This document shows, one piece after another, positions 16,339 to 24,100 of a stretch of DNA of 64,000 bases (position 1 is its first letter; every line of letters begins with the position of its first letter). Source of the stretch: Pseudomonas farsensis. GTDB lineage: Bacteria > Pseudomonadota > Gammaproteobacteria > Pseudomonadales > Pseudomonadaceae. The translations under genes and the position numbers were made by a program. Below the pieces are notes generated by a model. The model had not been told where the DNA came from and made no database searches. It worked only from the letters and a program-made list of their open reading frames with translations. The stretch spans positions 124,001 through 188,000 of the forward strand of contig NZ_JABWRF020000004.1 of NCBI RefSeq assembly GCF_014268805.2. Reading direction: 5' to 3'.

Positions 16339-16472
16339 GTTTCGAGACCTTGGGCCAGAGGGTGGAGGGCGCCGCACACTTTTGGTGCGATGGGCAAACC
16401 CTGTCAACACGGTATCGGCGGCATCTGAAATTTGTTGATACACCGGCTGTCGCAATTTGTGACTGATATGCC

Positions 16473-17360
16473 CTAAATGTCACCCCGCTCGCACAGCAGC
16501 CTGACCAAGGCGCGCGCCGCCTGCCCAAGCGGCTGTTGTTTGCGCCAGAAAGCATGCACCGGAAGCTGCAATTCGTTGCGGGTATTGCCGAATTCCAGGC
16601 GCACCAGGCGGCCGTCTGCAATGAACGGGGCCACCCGCGACAAGGGTAAATCTCCCCAGCCCAGGCCAGCTTCGACCATTTGCACGGCCAGATCGAAGCT
16701 GTCGGTGCGCCAATGCGAGGTGCCGATCAGTGAGCGCGGGTCGCTCAGGGGCAGGTCGCGGCTGGCTATAAGTACCTGGCGTAAGCCAACCAGGTCCTCT
16801 AGATTGCGGATCCGCCCTTGGACAAGCGCCGGGTGCCCAGGCGACAAAATGGCCACCAGCGACTCCATGCCAACGTGCTGAAAGCTGCGCTGCGGGTCCA
16901 CATGCAGGCCTGCAAAAGCCAGCGCCAAGGCGGCTCGGCCGCTGTCCAGCAGCTGCAATGCCTCTTCTTGGGGCGCTGCAAGCAGCTCGATATCCAGCAG
17001 CGGGTAGCGTTCGGCGAGGCGGCCGATGGCCGCAAGCAGCGGGCGCTGGTCGATGTCGGGCACGACGGCGATAGCCAGGCTGCTTTCAAGCCCTTGCGAC
17101 AGCTCCAGGGCGTGCACTGCCAGCAAGCCCAGTTGCTCGGCTATCAAGCGAGCGTGTGGCTCAAGCGCCAGTGCCTGGGCGGTGGGCCGCACTTCCCGTG
17201 AGCCGCGCTCGAACAGGGCATAGCCCAGTTCGGCTTCAAGGTTGCCAATGGCCATGCTAATGGCTGAAGGCACCCGCCCCAATGCCCTGGCGGCGGCTGA
17301 AAACGAGCCTCGGTCGAGGACGGCAAGAAACAGTTCGATAGTGTCGCTGGACAGGTTCAT
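16473..17360 (-). CDS. LysR-family transcriptional regulator
   Basis: 295 residues. The N-terminal winged helix-turn-helix (about 1-60) reads FLAVLDRGSFSAAARALGRVPSAISMAIGNLEAELG, here with a Met where LysR proteins usually have an arginine-rich turn. An effector-binding domain with LAIAVVPD and LLDIELLAAP follows. AAGGAG precedes the ATG. It is divergent from a PACE-family efflux gene across 103 bp, an arrangement known for AceR-aceI, so it probably controls that gene in response to a toxic cation. An inverted repeat lies in its own leader. Confidence 0.88.
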   Translation of the reverse strand: MNLSSDTIELFLAVLDRGSFSAAARALGRVPSAISMAIGNLEAELGYALFERGSREVRPTAQALALEPHARLIAEQLGLLAVHALELSQGLESSLAIAVVPDIDQRPLLAAIGRLAERYPLLDIELLAAPQEEALQLLDSGRAALALAFAGLHVDPQRSFQHVGMESLVAILSPGHPALVQGRIRNLEDLVGLRQVLIASRDLPLSDPRSLIGTSHWRTDSFDLAVQMVEAGLGWGDLPLSRVAPFIADGRLVRLEFGNTRNELQLPVHAFWRKQQPLGQAARALVRLLCERGDI

Positions 17361-17370
17361 GGCAAGTCTC

Positions 17371-17389
17371 CTTTCAGTAAATCTGAAAG
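17371..17389. promoter_or_regulatory. Inverted repeat, candidate LysR operator
   Basis: CTTTCAG and CTGAAAG flank TAAAT, a 7-5-7 dyad with the T-Nx-A symmetry of LysR sites. It overlaps the ribosome site region of the LysR gene and lies 74 bp before the divergent efflux gene, which would suit autorepression. Confidence 0.5.
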
Positions 17390-17463
17390 CTGATGACTTT
17401 TTCTGTCAAGCGCATTGATGCAAGCTCGCCGCCTTTCGATGAACCTGTAGTAAAGGCAAACCC

Positions 17464-17892
17464 GTGCAAGGACTTAAACGCAAACTGGTCTACGTGACCT
17501 TCTATGAATTGATCGGCCTGTGCATGTCGACCTTGGGCCTGGCTTATTTGTCGGACACCCAGGCGTCGCACACCGGGCCCTTGGCGGTGATGATCACCAC
17601 CATCGCCATGCTGTGGAACCTGATCTACAACACGTTGTTCGAGTACTGGGAGAGCCGCCAGGCCACGCGCGGTCGTAGCGTGGCGCGCCGGGTTGTGCAT
17701 GCGGTGGGGTTTCAGCTGACCTTGGTGGTGTACCTGATCCCGCTGATTGCCTGGTGGCTGGGAATGACGTTGCTGGAGGCGCTGATGGTGGACCTGGCGT
17801 TCATCGTGCTGGTGCCGTGCTACACCTTTGCCTATAACTGGGCGTTTGACCGGGTGTTTGGCTTGCCAAGGTCGGCGCTGGCTGCGGCCTGA
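17464..17892 (+). CDS. PACE-family multidrug efflux transporter
   Basis: 142 residues with four membrane segments, the size of the proteobacterial antimicrobial compound efflux family (AceI type). It contains two tandem bacterial transmembrane pair domains: LVYVTFYELIGLCMS then LWNLIYNTLFEYWE, and AVGFQLTLVVYLIPL then VPCYTFAYNWAFDRVF. The conserved membrane glutamate in the FYELIG helix and the NxxFexWE and NWAFD ends are present. Substrates in the family include chlorhexidine and other biocides, exported with proton exchange. The start is GTG with AAAGG upstream. Divergent from a LysR regulator. Confidence 0.87.
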   Translation: MQGLKRKLVYVTFYELIGLCMSTLGLAYLSDTQASHTGPLAVMITTIAMLWNLIYNTLFEYWESRQATRGRSVARRVVHAVGFQLTLVVYLIPLIAWWLGMTLLEALMVDLAFIVLVPCYTFAYNWAFDRVFGLPRSALAAA

Positions 17893-17906
17893 GGGGAGGG
17901 CACCGG

Positions 17907-17933
17907 CCTTGCGCCGCAAGGCGGCCCCTTTTT
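17907..17933 (+). terminator. Terminator between convergent PACE and GntR genes
   Basis: CCTTGC and GCAAGG around a GCC loop, a further G+C-rich stretch, then CCCCTTTTT. It lies 14 bp after the PACE stop and just before the convergent GntR stop. Confidence 0.55.
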
Positions 17934-17946
17934 CAGCCAGGCCTGC

Positions 17947-18633
17947 TCAGCCCTGGCCCAGGTCAAGCTTGGCCTCGAGCCGATCAAGATGCTCATGCAT
18001 CAACGCCAGCGCCGCCTCGCCGTTACCGCCCTCCACCGCATCGATGATCGCGGCATGTTCCTGCCAGGCGCAGTGCTCGCAGCACGGCGACTCGTAGCGG
18101 GCGATGATCAGCGAAGTCATTGGCACCAGGCCATTGAGAAAACGCGCCAGTGGCGCGTTGGCCGCCATTTGCGCAAGTTTCATGTGGAACTCACCGCCCA
18201 GGCGGATGGCCGTGCAGCGCTCGCCCTGTTCGTGGTGCTGGCGCTCGCGCTCGACCAATTGGCGCAACTGGCGGATCTGCGCTGGCCGGGCACGCTGCGT
18301 GGCCAGGCCAATCAACGTGGTTTCGGCCAGGCGCCGGGCGCTGAGCACCTGGCGGGCTTGCTGCGGGTCGGGGGCGGCCAAGTGTGCGGTGTGGCTTGGG
18401 CGCTGCACCACCACTTGCTGGTCGCAAAGGCGCCCGAGCACGCGGCGGATTACCGTGCGGCTGACGCCAAAGGCATTGCCCAGGGCTTGTTCAGGCAAGG
18501 CGCTGCCTGGTGGCAGACGCTGTTCGAGAATCGCGTCGAACAGCCGCGGGTAGATTTGCTCGGCCGACAGGCGGGTTTCGCCACTACCCAGCAGGGCAGG
18601 CAGGCGAAGGGCGGCTTGGGCGCTGGCGGTCAT
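17947..18633 (-). CDS. GntR-family regulator, FCD effector domain (second of a tandem pair)
   Basis: 228 residues. A GntR winged helix covers about 25-90 (PGSALPEQALGNAFGVSRTVIRRVLGRL). The FCD helical domain follows, with probable metal ligands in EFHMKLA and HEHLDRLEAKL. FCD regulators typically sense carboxylates. AAAGGAG lies before the ATG, and the gene starts only 15 bp after the preceding GntR stop, so the two are cotranscribed. Two different FCD regulators next to one transporter is unusual. Confidence 0.87.
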   Translation of the reverse strand: MTASAQAALRLPALLGSGETRLSAEQIYPRLFDAILEQRLPPGSALPEQALGNAFGVSRTVIRRVLGRLCDQQVVVQRPSHTAHLAAPDPQQARQVLSARRLAETTLIGLATQRARPAQIRQLRQLVERERQHHEQGERCTAIRLGGEFHMKLAQMAANAPLARFLNGLVPMTSLIIARYESPCCEHCAWQEHAAIIDAVEGGNGEAALALMHEHLDRLEAKLDLGQG

Positions 18634-18648
18634 GGTCGCTCTCCTTTA

Positions 18649-19350
18649 TTACGGGCCTGGGTGTTCGTCGGGAATATTCAGTGCGATGCCCATGCGCTCG
18701 CCTTCAGCGAGGATGTGGCGGCGCATCTGCAGGCTGGCCAACGCGCTGTTGCGCTCGCGGATGGCGCGCACCACCGCTTCGTTTTCGCGAAGCCGTGCTG
18801 CCAGGTGTTCGGGGGAATTGCGCAGCATGTCGGTGCTCTGCTTGAGGGCGTTGCCGGTCTGCTGTACCACGCTCTGGAAAATCGGGTTGGTGGTCAACGC
18901 GAACAAGGCTTCATGGAACGCAATGTAGGCATTGAACCCTGCTTCGCTGTCGGTGCTGTCCAAGGCTTCGCGCATGTCCATGAGGGTCAGGCGCAACTGG
19001 CCGATGTCCTGGCTGCCGGCCGATTGCGCGACCAGGCCGGCGATGAAGGGTTCGAGGGTGTAGCGCAGCTCCAGCACGTCGGCCAGGCTTGCCTGGGCCA
19101 CCGTCTCCGGGGTTTGTGGGGGGGCAGCGTCGGCATCGAGCACCAGCACGCCTTTGCCGGGCATCGAACGCACCAGGCCCAGGGTTTCCAGCACGATTAC
19201 CGCTTCGCGCAGGCTAGGTCGGCTGATACCCAACTGCTCGGCCAGCTCGCGCTGGCCGGGCAACATGTCGCCGCTGCGCCACTGGCCGCGGGCCAGGGCT
19301 TGGCGAAGTTTCTCCACCACTGAGTTGACTACGGTCGAAGAGCTGATCAC
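18649..19350 (-). CDS. GntR/FadR-subfamily regulator, FCD domain (first of a tandem pair)
   Basis: 233 residues from a GTG at 19350. That start is chosen because AAGGAG (19357-19362) sits 6 bases upstream and the conserved HTH begins right after it; the open frame runs 42 codons further without homology. The helix-turn-helix is LPGQRELAEQLGISRPSLREAVIVLE, and the FCD domain carries LRLTLMDMREAL and FHEALFALTTNP. It lies between a DctA-type transporter and a second FCD regulator on one strand. It probably acts on GGT-N3-ACC sites at the transporter promoter. Confidence 0.87.
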   Translation of the reverse strand: MISSSTVVNSVVEKLRQALARGQWRSGDMLPGQRELAEQLGISRPSLREAVIVLETLGLVRSMPGKGVLVLDADAAPPQTPETVAQASLADVLELRYTLEPFIAGLVAQSAGSQDIGQLRLTLMDMREALDSTDSEAGFNAYIAFHEALFALTTNPIFQSVVQQTGNALKQSTDMLRNSPEHLAARLRENEAVVRAIRERNSALASLQMRRHILAEGERMGIALNIPDEHPGP

Positions 19351-19391
19351 GGGTCGCTCCTTGTTCGGCGCCGTCGGTTGTCGGGAAGTTG

Positions 19392-19416
19392 CCGGCCGAC
19401 GCTTGGCGTCGGCCGG
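19392..19416 (-). other. Intercistronic hairpin between transporter and regulator genes
   Basis: A perfect 11-bp stem, CCGGCCGACGC with its complement, and a TTG loop, between the transporter stop (19424) and the GntR start (19350). No T-run follows, so it may lower regulator expression without ending the transcript. Confidence 0.55.
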
Positions 19417-19423
19417 GCTTGGC

Positions 19424-20737
19424 TCAGAATTCCTGTTGATGGGCCGGGCCTTGTGGTTTGCGTGGCGCCGGGGCAAAGCCTGGCTTGTTGGCCAGCACGT
19501 TGTTGGCGCGCTCCAGGTCGATGTCTTTCTCCCAGCGGGCGATGGCCACGGTGGCCACGCAGTTGCCGATCAGGTTGGTCAGTGCGCGGCCAATACCCAT
19601 GAACCAGTCGACTGCCAGCACCAGCACCAGGCCCACCACGGGGATCGCCGGCACTGCGGTCAGGGTCGCTGCCAGAATCACCAGCGCCGAGCCGGGGATG
19701 CCGTGGGCGCCTTTGGAAGTGACCAGCGACACCAGCAGGATGGTCAGCAGGTCGGTCATTGCCAGTGGGGTGCCGGTGGCGTTGGCGATGAACACGATTG
19801 CCAGCGTCAGGTAGATGGAGAAGCCGTCGAGGTTGAACGAGTAGCCGGTTGGAATTACCAGGCCCACGGTGGAGCTGCCGATGCCCAGATGCTCAAGCTT
19901 GCGCATGACCTGTGGCAGCACGGCATCCGACGAGGCGGTACCGAGCACGATGCTCAGCTCTTCACGCAGGTAGCGGATCAGCGGTAGCAGGCGCAGGCCA
20001 GAGATACGCATCACGGTGCCGAGGATGATCAGCACGAAGCCTGCGCAGGTCAGGTAGAACAGCGCCACCAGGCCGCCCAGATGCTGCAGCGACGACAGGC
20101 CATATTTGCTGGTGGTGAAGGCGATGGCACCGAATACGCCGATCGGTGCCAGGCGCACGATCATGCCCATGATGCGGAAGATCACATGGCTTAGTTCGTT
20201 GATCAGGCGCGAAATGCCCGAGGCCGATTCGCCCACCAGGTTCAACGCACTGCCGAACAGCACCGAGAACAGCAGCACTTGCAGGATGTTGTTGTCGGCA
20301 AAGGCGCCCACCACCGAGGTAGGGATCAGGTCCATGAGGAAGCCGGTGGTGCTATGGATGTGCGCGCCGCGGTCGGCCAGGGCGCCTGCGTCGGCGCTGG
20401 ACAGTTGGTCGAGGTGAATGTTGGCGCCGGTACCGATGCCGCTGGTGAAGGCGAACACCAGACCGATCACCAGGGCCAGGGTGGTCAGCACTTCAAAGTA
20501 GATGACCGACTTCAGGCCGATGCGGCCGACCTTTTTCAGGTCGCCGGCACCAGAGATGCCGCTGACTACAACGCAGAACACGATCAGGCCGATCAGCATC
20601 TTGATCAGCTTGATGAAACCGTCACCGAGGGGTTTGAGTTGCAGGGAGAGTTCAGGAGCGCTCAGGCCGCAGACGACGCCTAAGGCGAGGCCGAGCACTA
20701 CCTGGAGAAAGATCGAACGCGAACACCATTTGAGCAT
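19424..20737 (-). CDS. Dicarboxylate/amino acid:cation symporter, DctA-like
   Basis: 437 residues from the ATG at 20737 (MLKWCSRSIFLQVVLG). This is a DAACS-family inner-membrane carrier with eight membrane helices and two re-entrant hairpins. Family marks are LIKMLIGLIVFCVVVSGI, the hairpin TASSDAVLPQVMRKLEHLG and the PTGYSFNLDGFSIYLTLA motif, which is closer to C4-dicarboxylate carriers than to glutamate carriers. It transports dicarboxylates or related acids with protons or sodium. It is the first gene of a probable operon with two GntR regulators. Its promoter is bracketed by two operator-like sites. Confidence 0.88.
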   Translation of the reverse strand: MLKWCSRSIFLQVVLGLALGVVCGLSAPELSLQLKPLGDGFIKLIKMLIGLIVFCVVVSGISGAGDLKKVGRIGLKSVIYFEVLTTLALVIGLVFAFTSGIGTGANIHLDQLSSADAGALADRGAHIHSTTGFLMDLIPTSVVGAFADNNILQVLLFSVLFGSALNLVGESASGISRLINELSHVIFRIMGMIVRLAPIGVFGAIAFTTSKYGLSSLQHLGGLVALFYLTCAGFVLIILGTVMRISGLRLLPLIRYLREELSIVLGTASSDAVLPQVMRKLEHLGIGSSTVGLVIPTGYSFNLDGFSIYLTLAIVFIANATGTPLAMTDLLTILLVSLVTSKGAHGIPGSALVILAATLTAVPAIPVVGLVLVLAVDWFMGIGRALTNLIGNCVATVAIARWEKDIDLERANNVLANKPGFAPAPRKPQGPAHQQEF

Positions 20738-20809
20738 GGGAGGGATCTCTGGTCGGTGTCCTTGCCCCCCAGCCACACGGAGCGAAAGAGTGCAGGACTT
20801 AATTATTGT

Positions 20810-20818
20810 GGTCTTACC
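20810..20818. promoter_or_regulatory. FCD-GntR operator candidate, downstream of the transporter promoter
   Basis: GGTCTTACC matches the GGT-N3-ACC dyad of FadR/LldR/GlcC-type regulators. It lies between the -10 element and the transporter ATG, where a bound repressor would block transcription. Confidence 0.5.
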
Positions 20819-20839
20819 GGTTTGTTCACTGCGAGAGCC

Positions 20840-20868
20840 ATAAAACTCCGAAATTTCTTACATTGCAA
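20840..20868 (-). promoter_or_regulatory. Sigma-70 promoter of the DctA-like operon
   Basis: Read on the minus strand: TTGCAA (20863-20868), a 17-bp spacer, TTTTAT (20840-20845). The region is A+T-rich and lies 103-131 bp before the transporter ATG. Operator candidates sit on both sides. Confidence 0.6.
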
Positions 20869-20885
20869 GATATTTTGGCCTTACC

Positions 20886-20894
20886 GGTCTGACC
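20886..20894. promoter_or_regulatory. FCD-GntR operator candidate, upstream of the transporter promoter
   Basis: GGTCTGACC, a GGT-N3-ACC dyad whose start is 76 bp from that of the downstream copy. Both copies occur inside a repeated TTACCGGT context. The 419-bp gap 20738-21156 is otherwise filled by the promoter and a REP pair. Confidence 0.5.
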
Positions 20895-20976
20895 AGTTGT
20901 CGCGCGCTGATTTCCCCCCCCCAGCCGTTGGCCAAGCCTAAGGCTGGAGTCTGTATGAGGCTGCGCGGGTTCGTGT

Positions 20977-21086
20977 AGGAGCGGCCTTGTGCCGCGAAAG
21001 GGCTGCGCAGCGGCCCTCGGCGATAGTGGCGTGGAGCGCAAATCTTGGGGGGCGCTTCGCACCCCTTTCGCGGCACAAGCCGCTCC
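20977..21086. repeat. Inverted REP pair (BIME)
   Basis: The arm beginning AGGAGCGGCCTTGTGCCGCG at 20977 is complementary to the arm ending at 21086, with one imperfection early in the arms and a diverged middle. Same family as the pair at 13381-13499. It separates the transporter promoter from the 3' end of the NEL gene. Confidence 0.85.
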
Positions 21087-21156
21087 TGCAGGGGCCGTGC
21101 GAAGCCCGGCATCGGTGCCCTCACCGCTGGAGCCCAGCGGTGGGGGCAAGGCAACC

Positions 21157-24100
21157 TCAGGACGTAACCATCGCCTGCGCGGCCTGGTTATCCATCAACA
21201 CGGTGGTAAGGGTCGCAACCAGCGTTCGCTCGGCATCGCGCCGGGCCCGCAGCATCACCCCGCCGACCCGGTCCAATGGGTTGGGTAGCATGTTGGCGTA
21301 GGGCTCTGCGGTAAGGTCATGCTGTTGCAAGATGCCATCGCTGCGCCAGCTCAGGCCGGGCACGTCGGCGACTTCGCTTTCCAATGCCGCCACCAGCGAC
21401 TCAGGCACCGCTGGGCCGGTGTAGGGGCCGGTTGCGACCCCCGTGGTGGCGAGGGTGTCGAAGTACTCCGAGGCCGCCTCCCAGCTTTGCGCCTGTGCTT
21501 CGAACTCTTGCGGTGCCAGGCGGCGGAGCCAGGCCTGCCAGAAGCTCTGCTCTGCCGCCCACTGGCCGAGCCCCGCCAGGTTGGAGCTGGCCACGACGCC
21601 TTGGCTCAGGCGTTGCAAGGTGGCATCGCTCAGGCGAGCCAGGTACGCGAACATCATGCCGTCCGGCTGCGGCGGCAGGTGCAGCGACTGGCGCAGGTGG
21701 ATGCGCGCATGCAAGGCCATTTCCAGTTCATCGAGCAGGTAATCCGGCTCGGTCAAGGACGTGTCGTCCAGGTCGTCGTCGGCGTGCAGCGGCGGGGCGG
21801 CAGCACGTGCGGCATCGTCGCTGGCGTCGGCCAGTGCGCGGCGCCGGGCCACGCGCGCCTGGTACAGCTCGCCGACACGGGCATCGAGCAGGCGCTGGCG
21901 ATACAGGCAACCTGCTGTGCCTACCGCAGCGGCTTGGTCGGCATCCCCGGTGGCGGCCTGGCTGATGCCCTGCCACACCAGCACATCGGTTTCGATCTCG
22001 CTGAACAGCAGGCTGGCTTGGTCGACGCATTGCTGGCCGGCATCCTCGATCAGGTCGTTGATGTGTTGCATGACCTGGGCGCGGCCCCAAGGTGCCTGCG
22101 CCTCTTCAACGGCAAGCGTTTGCACCACTTGCTGCATGCGGGCCCTTACGCCCGTTGGGCTGCGGGCATAGTCTGCGGTGTCTGGCAGGCGCCGGAACAA
22201 ATTATACAGCGGCTGCCAGGCAGGGGCCTGGGCCGTGGTCGTGAGGTGTTGGTGCAGTGACTGCGGCCATAGCTCGAGCGCCATGCCCCCGACTTCGGCC
22301 GGCGCGTTGAGCTGCAGGCCTGCACGCTCAAGGCGTTGCCAGGCTTCGGCGCTGAAGGGGTTGTCATTGAGGCTATAGGAAAAGTCCGCCTGGCCTTCGC
22401 GCACGCTTCGCGCGTAAGCCGATGCCTGCAAGTCGGGGGCATCGGTAATGTCGTTGCCGCTGAGGTCGAACCTGCGCATGTTCAGCGGTGTCTGGTCGAG
22501 CAGCGCCTCTAGCCCTGCGGGCCACTCGGCGATGCCGGTGTCTTCCAGGTCCAGCTGCTGCAAGTTTGTCCAGCCGGTCAGATCGGGCGCCAGCCCCAGC
22601 GGGTTTTCGTAGAGCGACAGAATTTCCAGCTGGTTGAGCCGCGCCAGTGCTGCCCGGGTCGCTTGGTTGAGGCTGATCTCGTTCTGGCCCAGGCTCAGGC
22701 CGCGCAGCGCCGGCCAGCGGGCCAGCGCTTCGAACTGCTCGACACTGAAATTCAGCGAGTTGAGGTCGGCTTGCAACGTGTCGAGCAGCGGCAAGGTTGC
22801 CAGGCGATCAAGCGCCGCGACGGGCAAGCCCTGAATGGCATCGGTCAAGTTGAGGCGCCTGAGACTGCGCAGGCGCACGATCACGCCCAGGTTGGAGTCA
22901 TTGAGCTCTACAAAGTTTTCAGCAAGGTCCAGTGATTGCAGTTCATGCATCTCTGCAAGCGCCTCGGGGAGCACATGCAGGGTATTGTCCGCCAGGTCCA
23001 GGGCGCGCAGGCCTGGAAAAGCCTGCAAGAACGGTGCGAGCTCTGCGCCGGATGTGTCAGTCAGGCCGTTGAGCACCAACTGGCGCACGTGTGGCAGGCG
23101 CATGGGCAACCGGGGCAGGGCATCAAGCTGGTGCGCCTCGGCCATAAGGATCACATGGTCGAAGGTGCCGGTCGGGTCGTCGGGGTTTTCCCGGCGCCAG
23201 GCGCTGCGAATGCGCTGTGCCAAGCCTTCTCGGTTGCTGCGTCGAAGCTCCAGGGCGCCAAGGGCGACGCCTTCTGGGTCGTGGACCCAGCTCAGCAGGG
23301 CGCTGTCGAGCTGCTGGTATTCCTGGCGCAGTTGGTCAAGCAGGCGCGCGAATGCACCAGGCTCGCCACCTGCCTGGTGTCGCAGGCGCTGGCGCAGCAG
23401 TTCGCGGTCGCCCTCCGGGTTGGCCGGGAACAGCTGGTCGAACTGCTCGTCTGCCGTGAGGGCGCCATGCCCCCGGCCGCTCAAGCGGTAACCGATACGG
23501 CGCTCACCCGGCAGGCGGGTGGGCAGCCGGTACTGTGGGCGTACTGGTGCCATATGCAGGTCCAGGGCTGCCTTGCTGCGGTCGCTGGCTGCTTGCTCGA
23601 ATAGGGCATCACGCAGTTCGGGCCCCTGATGAACCTGTACTTGCAGGGCGGTGCGCTCGCTGTCGGGCAGCGCCTGGAGTAGGGCGCGGTAGATATCATG
23701 TTCCCCGGACAGGGCTTCGCTCTGCTCGTCATACGGGACGTAGCTGTTGCCGTTGCGCACCAGTACCTTGGTCGGCAGCGTTTGTTCGCCCACCTCGGCC
23801 TTGAGCTCCCCTTTGAGCGTGCCTTCGCGCAGTTCCAGGCGGACTTCGCCGGCCCAGCCGGGCAGGCGTGCCAGGCTGTTAAACAGCAGGGTATCGCGGT
23901 CTGCTGCTGGGCCATCGTCATGGTAAAAACGTGCAAGTGCCCGGCTGATCCGCCCTTCGCGCAGGTGCAGGCGAGCGGTTTCGGCGATGCGTAGCGGCAG
24001 CCGGCCGGTGCGTTGCAACTGAGCAAGGTCCACGGGGCGGGCCTGGGCCAGTATCTCCCTGCGCGCGCGCAGGCTCAGCGATGGGAAGTCCTGCGCCAGT

